64,000 bases of DNA, from assembly GCA_032622095.1 (NCBI GenBank), contig CP136066.1:207600978-207664977 (forward strand). Direction: 5' to 3'. Numbering within the stretch: position 1 is the first letter of the stretch; every line of letters begins with the position of its first letter. The position numbers and the translations under genes were made by a program. Under the pieces are notes generated by a model that did no database searches, was not told where the DNA came from, and saw only the letters and a list, made by a program, of their open reading frames with translations. Shown in pieces: positions 11,290 through 23,100 of the stretch. Origin of the DNA: Siphonodentalium dalli. Lineage: Eukaryota > Mollusca > Scaphopoda > Gadilida > Siphonodentaliidae.

Positions 11290-12543
11290 GCAACAAAGTG
11301 GAAATTTATAATCACATCTTACTTCAGGATTAATACATGACTCAAAGAGAGTTATGTTTATACTTATTACGTTATTAAGTAAATCAGAAAGACAGGGGAC
11401 ACGTATTAAAATTTCCATCTAAACATTACATTATCACTTACTGTGTTCACTTTGGTACTTATTTAACAAATTTCTATATTTCTTGGTGCAGCCTTCTTAT
11501 TTCAGATTGTTTGACATCGGCAATCCACTATGGCATCCATTTATCGTGGCCTAGTTTGCTTCAGCAAATGGCTTCGGCATTGCTGATTGCCGTCGCAAAT
11601 TACGAGGGCTGTTGATGGTATTCATTCTGTACTAATACACTTCATCATGACTACCCACTGGTTCTGCCAATCATAACTGATACTGAATACATAAGTTAAC
11701 ATCAATGCAAAACTTACTTTCAACATTGAAATATTGCAGCATGCAAAAAGAATATCAGAAAAGTAACAACTATAAAGCCGTCGGTTCGGGCTTACTGTTA
11801 GATAGATATGTACTCACACTGAGAGTATATATCCGGCGCCAAGTAGTCTCAGTAACTATATGATAAAATGCTCCGAAACAAGTTATAAAACAGCAAAATA
11901 ATTGGCCTTTTCCTGTAAACTGATATGCTTGGCATAAAATACAATACTATAAATAAATTTCAATTATACAATAATTATATAATTACAATTATATTACTGT
12001 AAGAAAAAGCTTATTGCAATAATTTCTGTGCAGAAAAATGTACAAAATTTGATTTTTTGAAAATAACACTACATTGTATATCAGCAAGAAGGGTTGACAC
12101 TAGAAAGGTTCAGATCACTGTGTTAATCTCTGTTGTCTGCATAGGATGTCCGCATATTCTACAGGGTATGGCATGAAAATCATTCAATAATAATTTTCCA
12201 ATAAAATAGCACCGATTTGAGCTCTGGAGAATTATTTGTATGTATACTGATTAAAAAGTCCGCTTTTGAATACAGACTATAGACACATTAAAGAATAGAC
12301 TTGCCGACCATAATAAAATTATTTATACAACATACCAATGATTGTTACTTATAGAAGCTATGGTTTGATATCATTGTCGGTTTTAGGATTATGGTTCATG
12401 CAACACCATATTCCATCACAGAATAACAGATATCGGGATCATAGTTGCTTAGCCATTGAATGATAATTGTAAGAGTCATATATTGCCATATGTATACATG
12501 TTACAAGCCATTCATATGTATATCTGAACCTCCCTATTGTCCT
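11290..12543. other. No gene seen; AT-rich flank
   Basis: No exon, RNA gene or well-preserved transposon recognised. A short inverted motif around ATCGGCAATCCACTATGGCA and GGCATTGCTGATTGCCG lies at about 11516-11596. Confidence 0.45.
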
Positions 12544-12764
12544 TTAACCCTTTCATGATGAGAGCTGCACTGGTGCAGCATTAAAGATCCTGTGCCAGTG
12601 CATACTCTTATATAATCGAGTCTCCCATCGGGAGCTTCACATATATACTAGAATGCACTGGCTTACAAGGTCTAAGTAAATATTGTTAGCCTCTGATATA
12701 AAAGAGAATGCATTAGCACAGGGTTTTCGCAAATTTTCAGAAAGCTCCAGTCATGAAAGGGTTT
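12544..12764 (+). mobile_element. TTAA-2 element
   Basis: TTAACCCTTTCATGATGAGA at the left and AGTCATGAAAGGGTTTT at the right (second TTAA mutated). Two internal palindromes of the shared module; the second has lost part of its stem. Confidence 0.85.
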
Positions 12765-12766
12765 TA

Positions 12767-13362
12767 TACCAAGTCTTCACGGTCCACATCAGCTTGGGAT
12801 ATCGGTTGGGATGATGCTGTTTTGAATAAGTCCCGGCCCGTTGCTCTTCTATAACAGACATTCATTCAAAAGACGTACTACATAAACCCCTGAATGTGAT
12901 TAATCTGTCTTCAAAATTATATAACATTTAACTCGATAGAAAAAAGTAAAGTGATGATATGATCGTCTAATGTAATGTTTACATGCATTTTCTGATAGCA
13001 CGACAAATCGAACATCTCTGGAAAACTAGGCTTTGTTTACTTATAACTCTCGTTGCTTTGACATTTAACGGACCTCCGATATTATGCATGTTTGATATCA
13101 TCATGCTTGGGAAATCCTGCCCTCCATGTTCATAGATGCAAAGCATCCGAAGTCATACAAGCAAGATAACTCCCGCCCACGATTCTGGCCGTAAAGTCAG
13201 TTACAGAAGAGTAACGGGATGGGACTCGGTCCGAAAGAGCATCTACCCAACCGATATCCCTACCCGTGTTGGACCGAGAAGAGTAATGGGACGGGACTCG
13301 GTCCAAAACAGCATCAACCAACCGATATCCCAAGCTTTTGTGGACCGAGAAGACTTGGTTTA
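12767..13362. mobile_element. Element with inverted arms and a duplicated 72-bp unit
   Basis: The left arm (12767-12854, with CTTGGGATATCGGTTGGGAT) is inverted at 13206-13362, where a 72-bp unit (GAAGAGTAA, GGGACTCGGTCC, CAACCGATATCCC) occurs twice, at 13206 and 13278. About 350 bp lies between the arms. Family not recognised. The small reading frames on both strands here come from this repeat. Confidence 0.55.
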
Positions 13363-14339
13363 GATAGGGTTAAGTGCAGATCTTCCGTGACCTATAACAA
13401 ACCCCATGAGTTTGTGAGGTGATACCACCGGTATTAGGAAAAGGACATAAGCCTCAACAACATCATTCAAAACAACAGAACACAATTTGCTTCATAGTAC
13501 ATAAACGATTCAGTCAGACCATTTCCATTAAAAAGTTTTAAAAAGCAACAAAAACAATAATGATAGTTTCATTTTTCACAGGTGGACACTATCCAAAGTG
13601 TATTTTAAAAATAATTTCTCAATCATTGGAAGACATTTTTGAGATTTACAAAAAAGAAATACTTCTGTAGTTTTGATACTGAAAACTTAACAGTGTGTCT
13701 CACTAGACCAATTACAAACATACTAATTCCTGATGAACCAATTCAAAAAGCTTTAACTTGCATTGCTGTGTTTGACATCAAATTTATGAAAATAACTTAT
13801 TTTGGCATGATTCTTTCAACCACTTTAACTTGCACTGCTGTATATGCATATGTATGTGAATATGCTTTGATGGAAATAATGGAAACTAATGTTGTCATGC
13901 TGTTCCCAATTTCATGTTTATGAGCACAATATTTTGGAAAGAACACATTGAGCATTTGGACATAAACATAGATTATTACTGTATGCATGGGATGAGATAT
14001 CACACAATGACTCAAACAGTGCTAAAATATGTCCGCGGTCACAACAAACATGCAATGTATAAGTGACACAATAATACCAACACTCGGAATTAACAGTTCT
14101 TTTATTTTTGAAAAACATATTCTGAAAATCGTAACACTGTAATTGGTCTAATAAGCTGATCAAGTGAGAATAATTCAACTGTGGATTATCAGCGTGCTTA
14201 GATTGTTAATGCTAAATTAAAATTCTACCCAACGCGTTCATATGTGCAGAAATTTAATATTGTGACATGTGAAAAATTTCTGAGGGGAAGCCATTGTATT
14301 ATCACAGTTAGAGAGAGCACTGCATTCATTCCACTAATA
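13363..14339. other. No gene recognised
   Basis: AT-rich. A 94-codon plus-strand frame at 13639-13923 has no domain I recognise and no visible splice or codon-bias support, so I leave it uncalled. Confidence 0.4.
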
Positions 14340-14393
14340 TTGTATACTTTTATAACTCAATGGGAGAATACATTTAGTATAGAAAGGGTTTAA
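14340..14393 (+). mobile_element. TTAA-6 right-end fragment
   Basis: TATACTTTTATAACTCAATG, then TTAGTATAGAAAGGGTTTAA, as at the right ends of the TTAA-6 copies near 48815 and 60933. Confidence 0.65.
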
Positions 14394-14449
14394 CTACAAT
14401 GGAAGGCTCTATATTTGAAATAAATTCCGCGACAAATGATATCTAAATT

Positions 14450-14824
14450 AGGGCTGTAACGATTCATCGTGAATTCAATATATCACGATACACTTTCAAA
14501 CTATTCAAACGTATTGTGTCATGTGTATCGCGATACAGGAAATCAAATAATTTCTGAAGATGGGCATGTGCATAAGAGCAACACATCCAATGTTCTCTCA
14601 AGTGTACATGTTTATAATATGTATTTGACTCATCTAACTACACTATTGAACTGCATTTTAGTTTTAAACATGAACTCCATCTCTAATTACAAACATGTTG
14701 GTTCTGATAATTGAGGTTGTATACACATGTACATTTGAGAACACTAATTTAATGTATCATGATATGTAACGTATCATTGATGTATCATGATTTGTATGGT
14801 GACTAAGTATATCGTTACAGCCCC
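14450..14824. mobile_element. hAT-type element with GGGCTGTAACG ends
   Basis: AGGGCTGTAACGATTCATCG at the left and ATATCGTTACAGCCCC at the right, with several inner copies of (C)GTATC(A/G)(C/T)GAT. Termini of this type are known for hAT-derived elements in many animals. I could not find a clean 8-bp target duplication. Confidence 0.6.
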
Positions 14825-15205
14825 ATTAATCTAAATGCTAATATGGTTTCCATGATTGTTATTAAGGTTGTGATATATTCATCATTAATTATTAGTGGTG
14901 GGTTTGAACGAGGTATGAAACTAAAAACAAAAACTTGTTCTAAACCAGAAAGAGCGACGAAAAATCTTTATTGGAATAAACTTGGGAGATTTTTTTTTAT
15001 GAAACAAAGATCAACTTTGGGAATTTCAATAACATAGATACGACGCTAAAATGCTGAACTAATTCTGGTCAATTATGCTCATGTGTGATCCAGTTATGGA
15101 TATATTTAAATGGACATGGCCCGTTCTCAGAATATACCTACGTGGAATATTTGCGAACAAATTCATCGATATAGCACTGAAAATATGTGTTTTGTTTCTT
15201 ATATG

Positions 15206-15420
15206 TACAGTAATGCCCTAAATAATTGACTCCTTAACCACAGCAGAATTATGGGTAACTTTTCAGGATTTAAACGGAAATATGGCTTGTAGCCATTCAT
15301 CAGAAAGCTCTGTGAGAGCTTTCCGAGTAATGGCAACAAGCCATATTTCCGACTAAATCCTGAAAAGTTACCCATAATTCTTCTGTGGTTAAGGAGTCGA
15401 TTATTTAGGGCATTACTGTA
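15206..15420. mobile_element. TA-1 full-palindrome element, 215 bp
   Basis: Same family as 9405: TACAGTAATGCCCTAAATAA at the left and the inverse at the right. The arms meet near AGAAAGCTCTGTGAGAGCTT. Confidence 0.9.
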
Positions 15421-15786
15421 ACAGTTATCAAAACAGCTCTGGATACTTCCCTGCTCAGAATTCATAATAATTACCGATTATTTTGAAATTACCCAAAGTA
15501 AAATGCAATGGAAGGAAGAAACATGGGAATGAAATCATTGATTTGATAACTACTATAGAAATGTAAACAAACTTAGGATCAGTTTCAAAAGATAAGCAGT
15601 TAAAACTTCTCATGTCGCTATGTGAATGATCCATTAGAGATGAGAATACAATATAAATGCATGTGCTGATATACATGTAGCTCTGAAAGACAAATTAGAT
15701 TGGATGGAAAATGATGATGTTCTAATGGTGGCCTGAGTTTCTTCAAGACTTCTCCAAGAAATCAACGACATAAGGTATTAATGTTC

Positions 15787-16038
15787 TTAACCATTTCATG
15801 ACGGGAGCTGCGCTGGTGCAGCATTAAAGATCCTGTGCTAGAGCATTCTCTTATATATGCATAGAGACTTGCATATATACGAGAATGTACTGACTTACAA
15901 GGTCAAGGTAAATATTGTTAGGCCAAAGCATTCTCTTATATATGCGAGGCTCCCTATGAGAGACTCGCATATATAAGAGAATGCATTGACACAGGGGTTT
16001 ACGCAAAATTTCAGGGAGCTCCCGTCATGAAAGGGTAA
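15787..16038 (+). mobile_element. TTAA-2 element
   Basis: TTAACCATTTCATGACGGGA at the left and CCCGTCATGAAAGGGTAAAA at the right (second TTAA mutated). Two palindromes of the shared module, with the CTCCCTATGAGAGAC loop type. Confidence 0.85.
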
Positions 16039-16137
16039 AAGGATGCAAATTCTATTGAAATTTAACTATTGATTTTTAATTGTTAAACTTGATAGCTTAG
16101 ATAATTTGGTATTCAGTTTATTAAAATCTCAAAACGC

Positions 16138-16292
16138 AAATGATTTCGCCATCTAGCGTCATTGCATTTAATTATTATATAAGAATGATGGTGTGTTTTG
16201 TCAATTTGGATTAATATTTGTAAAAATAACTACTTTGAGCAAGATTATTCTATTTGCTAACCATGCCAGAGTATTTCACATCACTTTAGTTG
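16138..16292 (+). mobile_element. TTAA-8 right-half fragment
   Basis: AAATGATTTCGCCATC through TTTCACATCACTTTA matches the right half of the copies at 17136 and 52837. Confidence 0.65.
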
Positions 16293-16379
16293 ATGGGAGT
16301 GTTGAGAGAATAAGTTTAACAATAGCCATGAATGGGATTCAAGTAAATATCATTTAGTTATCAAAAGGTTGATGATTTT

Positions 16380-16385
16380 TTTATT
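16380..16385 (-). promoter_or_regulatory. Possible poly(A) signal of the MRCK gene
   Basis: An AATAAA hexamer on the minus strand lies about 570 bases after the MRCK stop. If used, the 3' UTR would include the whole transposon at 16621-16875. AATAAA is frequent in AT-rich DNA, so this is only a candidate. Confidence 0.25.
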
Positions 16386-16387
16386 CA

Positions 16388-16460
16388 GTTCACCACCAGG
16401 GTGGACAATAGGAGTGTAATCGAATCTATTCACCACCAGGGTGAACAATATGGGTGTGTT
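16388..16460 (+). repeat. Short tandem duplication
   Basis: TTCACCACCAGGGTGRACAATA occurs twice, about 45 bp apart, each followed by GGAGTGT or GGGTGTG text. Confidence 0.6.
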
Positions 16461-16620
16461 CAAATCCTAATTCTTGTGTGTTTGCGCATGTAGACTATGC
16501 GAGTGACGAATCGAACACTGAACACAGGCCACTAACGCGTGTTCGGGTTAGGATTTTTAAGTTTTCGGGGTTCAAATCATCAAGAGCCTGTTCTCGGTGT
16601 TCGGACTTGGTAACCTGTTG

Positions 16621-16875
16621 TTAACCTTTTCATGACAGGAGCTGCGCTGGTGCAGCATTAAAAATCATGTGCCAGTGCATTCTCTTATATATGCGAGTCT
16701 CCCCATAGGAAGCCTCACATATATAAGAGAATGCTCTTGGTTTGCAAGGTCAATACAATGTAAATATTGTTAGGCCAATCATTCTCTTATATAAGTGAGG
16801 CTCCCTATGGGAGACTTACATATATGAGAGAATGCATTGGAACAGGTTTTTCGCAAAATTTCAGAAAGCTCCAGC
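16621..16875 (+). mobile_element. TTAA-2 element next to the MRCK stop codon
   Basis: TTAACCTTTTCATGACAGGA starts the element. Its right end is cut at AAGCTCCAG, without the usual TCATGAAAGGG. It begins 78 bases after the stop codon, so it probably lies in the MRCK 3' UTR, where its two palindromes would form RNA hairpins. Confidence 0.8.
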
Positions 16876-16952
16876 TAAATAATCATGAACGCCGATTCAA
16901 ATACACCCCAGAAAAACTTGCAGAAACTCAGGCCAAGAACAGTGAAGTTTAA

Positions 16953-17105
16953 TCAGAGACGAGATGATTCTCCTTCGACGTATCTGTTGTTCGCGTCGTG
17001 GTTCTCTTCAACAAGGCTGTCTCGATTAGAGTCTGGTGCACTGCTGACATTGCTGCTGTTTGATGAACTTATAGAAAATCGCCATCCACACTGATCAAAG
17101 CTGTC
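16953..17105 (-). CDS. MRCK terminal exon with stop codon
   Basis: This 153-bp exon has acceptor gttttcttcag. It encodes 50 residues and then TGA. It contains [20 protein letters not shown], similar in character to the STASNSSNLSSPPSP tail of vertebrate MRCK, and ends [13 protein letters not shown]-family element starts 31 bp upstream of the acceptor (17136) and another lies just after the stop (16621-16875), so the last exon is squeezed between two transposons. Confidence 0.9.
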   Translation of the reverse strand, partial: DSFDQCGWRFSISSSNSSNVSSAPDSNRDSLVEENHDANNRYVEGESSRL

Positions 17106-20100
17106 CTGAAGAAAACAGAATAACATTTTTATAGGTTAAAGACATATTGTGGACTTGTTCGGGTGCGTGAAGCTGATCAGTCTGTATTCATGAGCTATGC
17201 CAACTGGAGGAATGTAGCATTCTACTACCGGTAACAACGCCGAAAATTTCAAGCAAATCGACCGTAGCCTCCATAGAAAACATCGTCCGAACTATGCTCA
17301 AATGTAAATATTTACTTCTCGATTAGGGACGCAACTATTGATGATAAACTAACGAAAAAGATTTCCTCACCAAGAGTCATTGCATTTAATTAATATATAA
17401 GAATGACGGTGTGTGTTGTCAATTTGGATTTTATAATTGTAAAAATAACTCTTTGTGCACGATATTCTCCATTTCTATTTGATCACCCTACCAGGGTGTT
17501 TCACATCATTTTAACCAATACAGGTAAGTGGTTGTCTGGAAATTATTGGGGCTGCAACGATTCATTGTGATTTCAATGCATTGGGAATATTTCTATGAGT
17601 CAGTGTCATCACGATTTATGAAAAGAATGTCTTTGTAACTAAAACTCATACATATATGCTATCTAACAGACTGTCAAGTATACATTTTCTCAACATCAAT
17701 TCCCCAGAGACATATAAGATTTATTAATGAGAGAAATACAATACATTGTTGAGCCTTCCTAATTGTAGGAGTCAGCTCGAGGAAGAACTCATGGCGGGCA
17801 GTGGTCAACTTTATTCCTGTAATAAAGGCTGAATTAATTCACAACTAGCAATTCTGCATCATGATTTGCATCGCGTTGTCACAATAATATTGCGATGGGC
17901 AATGCATCGTGAAATTCTGCATCGTTGCAGCCCTAGAAATATTATGCTGAAACAATGCTTTCGCTCTCACAGTCTCTATCAATAATGCTCTGATTATGTA
18001 CATGTAGTGCAAACGTATTGTGCCATTATGGCACAATACGTTTGTACTACATGTACATAATCAGAGCATTATAACACATACATGTAGACAATTGCTTGAA
18101 TCTTATGCTAAAAGACATCCTTAAACTATACAGACATAGAGGATCTCTCTAATGAGTCACAATTCTATACGAAATTCATTATCTGAACGCACTAAATTCG
18201 ATTCAAATTTAGTAGACGAGGTTAATATATCTCGTAAATTATTGCAATATATTTGAGATCCATTTTATCACATAATAACATTTTAGCAAGGAAAAACGAT
18301 CCTGAAATGGTTGGGGTTAAAACAAATTAATATTGATTTCCTTATCACAACCAAAGAGGAAGTAAAGACACCTTCAAGAAAAAATATAGTTCCACTTTAA
18401 ATGTGTCTTTGCATGTTGACAAAATGGTTCAACCACCCTTATCACTAATGGTTATCTCTCAGTCAACACTAAGTTACCCAACACAAATCGATTATCATAA
18501 TTATATTTTAATTAACATAATAATAAAGTTCGGGCATTGACATTAACATTGCGCTAAGCTCTTACGTCACTGCCCGTGCCAATATTACATGTGTGTCTTA
18601 CTAAAAAATATGGAGCCCGGTATAGGGGCTAATTATGTGATAAATGATATTCTTAATTCTTATAAGTTGAAACTTCACACACACATATCTAGAATGTTTT
18701 CATTAAAATTGGGCTAACTTAACAAAATACAAATTTGGTAGCACTAGAACAATACAAGGAGCCACTTCGTGTATATAAAAGAGAAGGGGCATGAGATACT
18801 AGCTTCTAGTTCTCAACATAACTAAGGCATGCAACATATATACAAATTAAACATAAATTAGGTTTAGAATATGCGACAGACAGATATAAAAACCTGAAAG
18901 GCAAAGATTAATGCCAGGAATGTAGACATATGTGTGACAGATTTAGTGAAAGTAGAGATAACTGAACATGAAAATCATCGTCAAATACTATTTAAAACAT
19001 ATTACAAATTTCTGGTGATCATCCATTCATAAACATAGCCAGTGTAGTAAAAATGTATGAGGTGTCGTTTCATTTTGAAAGTGTGTACGAGTTGTGTGCG
19101 AAAGTTCCCTCGCCCATACCAGGAAATTATTGTCGTTATAGTCCATACCAGGACATTATTGTCGTTATAGTCATTATGCTGTATATATGAAAAGTTTGAT
19201 TTGAATATGTCCATATTTAGTGTTGATACAGAATTAAAAAAAAAAAGTTACATAATTCCTGACAGAATTTCAGTACCAATATGAGACCATTTATCATTTT
19301 AATAATTTATTTGTTTTCAACACACTCAATCAAAGAAAACATATAGAAGAAAGAAGTGGGCTAGCATCACTAAATTCACTCTCTGGGAACCTTATTCCGC
19401 TTAGGCCTCATCTTTTGGGAAGTATCTATAGTCTCAAATTAACATTGTTTTTGGTTACTTTTTCCCTTCTGGGAAGTTTCTATATCCCCTAATTTGCAGA
19501 AGATAAAATGCATAATCGAGGTGACTACTGGGTGAACATCACCAACTTCAACTGGGAAACTTCAAATCTGATCCTAGCTCTCCCATAGCAGTTGAGGCCT
19601 AAGCAGAATGAGGTTCCCAGAGGGTATATTTGGTGATTCTAGTCTGCAGTGTGGGATAGTGTCATTAAATTTTCCCTCTGGGGACCTCATTCTTCAAATG
19701 ACAGACACACTATTTCAAGGCGTGAAAGTTACTGACATAAATAACTTACATTATCGAAGAAATTATTACTGAATTTATTGGGGGAATTTCCATTTTATAG
19801 CATTTTGATATCACAAGTAAAATGATGATAATTATAAGATGAGGGATGTTATTACAGTTAGTGAGGATGGTTCATCAGTGATTCATCCAATCAACCAACA
19901 GATAAACAATAAGGTGTGTATTAACCCTTTGAGTGCCAGGGGCCGATCTCATCGGCCCTAAACATACAAAATAAGTCTGTTCAAGAATATAAGAATAAAT
20001 TATTAAAATTGTAAAAAATTGTTAGGCCAATGCATTCTCTTATATATGTGAGGCGACCTATGGTCGACTCGCATATATAAGAGAATGCATTGGCACAGGG

Positions 20101-23100
20101 TATATGGGTTGATACAAAAATCGACCTGGCACTCAAAGGGTTAAACAGAATGTAATAAGTACAGGCCATCAAGCACCTTCATGTTGATAGTATTAAACAT
20201 TCAGCAGGGAGTTGCATTACCAATGGTAGCTCGCAAATATATCATTGTCAGTACAGTTACAAAATTTCCTATAATGCTGAAAGTCCAGCTAAATTCTAAT
20301 GTACATTTCAGTAAGTTGGTTGAGTTTAGAACGGTATATTTGGAGTCGGAATAAACAGTGGCCCGAATTGGAACATTATTTAAAAAAACTGACATAGACA
20401 TTGGTCGCGTTCATCGAACAAATAGACTTTGCGACTCTCAAATGAAACTGTTCATAATCAAATCACTGAACGAATATAAAGCACTTTTCCAATCTGACAA
20501 GAGTGGAATACATATTGAAAACAATTAAAATTTGCATTTTCATTAGTTCTTCATTCCGAATTTATTTCCCATGATTATAATGAAATTGTATGTTTTGGTT
20601 TGGATTTCGAAATCTCTTTTTGACAAGACACCAAATCTCCCTGATAGATGGAGCAAATCTCCCTGACAACATTTTTGGCATTATACAGGTCTGAATACCA
20701 TCCTATATTTAGACAGAAAGTATCAGGTTACCACAAATCGGCAAACTCCATGCAGGGTTTACCTCCCTTGATGATTCGGTAAGACCGCTGCTACCGTCGA
20801 CATTTTACCCACATTTGGTGGACTTCGGTGATCGAACAAAATTTGTGTAATTTCGTACCTTAAACCTTCCATGACTGGAGCTTCCTGAAATTTTTCGAAA
20901 ACCCTGTGCCAATGCATTCTCTGATATATGCGAGTCTCCCAAAGGTAGCCTCGCATATAGAAGAGAATACAATGGCCTAACAACATTTACCTTGACCTTG
21001 TGAGCCAGTACATTCTCTTATATATAAAATGCTCCCTATGGGAGACTTACACATATAAGAGAATGCACTGGCACAAGATCATTAATGCTGCACCAGCCCA
21101 ACCAATCCCTGTCAAGGGGCCGATTCCATTCATTACGCTTTGGTGGAATGGGCAAATCACCCAGGGCAAATGAATAGAATGATTTTTGGTGTCTGGCATA
21201 ATCTAACGAGATCACGATATTTAACCCATACCTTGGCGATAATGATTAGCTATTTTCAGATTGGACTCTAAAATTCATAACATTCAATGTAAATCTTCAA
21301 AGATTAAAGACATATTATGGACTTATTCGGGTACATGAAACTGATAAGTTAGTATTCAGGCGCTATTCCAACTGGTAGAATGTAACATTCTACTAACATC
21401 ACCGAAAATCTCAAGCAAATCGACCGTAACACTCCCTAGAAAACATCGTCTGAATTACACTCAGATCAGACAATTTTTTTTTGTTAGTTATTGCAGCATG
21501 CGTGAATTCTAAGTCGAAGAAGGTCCATAACTCCGTAAAAAAAACTCTGATCTAACCCATTTTCAAACTCGATCTGTATTTTGGCTGAGAAACACATATA
21601 CAAAATTTGGTTCTGATCGAATAAGAAATGTTTGAGTTATCGCACCATCCGTAAAGTGTATACAGACAGACATAGACGGACGAACGACAAGTGGTCAATC
21701 CAGACATCAACACATTTTGTTTTTTTGGAAAAAGGGCCATCAACAATTTTTTTTTTTTTAAAAGGCCCATAACTCCTTTAAAAAAAATTGGTTCAAACTC
21801 ATATCAGTATTTTTGGGCTGAGAAACTCACATACCAAATTTGGTTCCGATCAGATAATTTTTTTTTTAGTTATCTTAGCATGGGTGAATTGTAAGTTAAA
21901 AAAGGTCCATAACTTTGATCAGGTTTGTTGTATAGCGTACATTAATGGTAATGGAACTCCTTGCTAAATGTTTAGAACAATCTATAAAGCAATGCTGATT
22001 GAGAGCGCATACTTTAGCCAGACTGTGTGTTAAAGGCACGAATGGCATTTGGGTGGGTATGCTGTTAAAATAGTCACATCTGTTAAAACTACCATAAACA
22101 GAAAGAATATTAAAATATAGATATATTTTATTCTTATACCAATCATAAATATTGTGTAAATAGTATGTTATTGTCAAGTTTGTATGCATTGTTATGTAAA
22201 CAAAAGCCAGGTTCTGTAACATTTATGGCTTTTGTTTACATAACAAAGTGTACATACTTGACAATAACATACTATTTATGCGATGTTATAAGACCAAATT
22301 CTGTCTATATTTTCATATTCTTTCTGTTTATGGCGGTTTTAATGGAAGTGACTATTTAAACAGCAATACCCACTGCGAAGGTCATCCATGCCTTTAAACT
22401 AACATCATTGTATGTGCAGTTGATGCAAACAAAGGGATAAGTAAACTGCGCTTGAGGAAGGGATGGTGGTACACCACATGCACATATTGAATGAATGATC
22501 CATGGAAGATGGTGAATCCACCTCATGCAGACCTTAACCCTTTCAGTGCCAAGTCCGATTTTTGTATCAACCCATATTTCCTTGATCATTTTTCAAATTT
22601 ATTGATTATAATAATGTGATAAATTGATGGAAAGAATTCTTTCCATCGATGTATCACATTATTATAATCATAAATTTGAAAAATGATCAAAGAAAAATAT
22701 GGGTTGATACAAAAATCGGACTTGGCACTGAAAGGGTTAATAAACGATACACAGATGGTGACGGAACAGCGTGTCAATTGGTTACGGACAGGCATGCAGG
22801 TGAGGGCAGTTTACAACATCAAGCACAGAGATTTCTAGACACAACATAATAGCAAAGAAAAGATTGTACCAGTTATTTATGCCATGTGTTTTCATAAGTT
22901 GGTGAAAGACTACCGTTAGCACCCTTATTCCCAGGCAAGCTTTTTGATCTCTGTTGATGAAAATAATGAAATGAAATGAGTCTCAGTTAGTTCATGTCAC
23001 AGCCAACATTCTGCATATATCATATTAATTCATATTAAGCAAGCAAAAGTAGGCATATTTATATCGCAGAGGTGGAGCTTACAGTTTATAAGAACAAATA

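Noticed and set aside
13639-13923. 94-codon plus-strand frame
   Set aside because: No recognisable domain, no splice or upstream support, AT-rich context; could be chance.
19921-20144. Regular palindromes considered as a CRISPR array or origin
   Set aside because: Spacing, the TTAA-flanked ends and the animal gene context show they are miniature transposons.
21896-22222. 108-codon minus-strand frame
   Set aside because: Overlaps the arm of the 22030-22397 foldback; not a recognisable protein.
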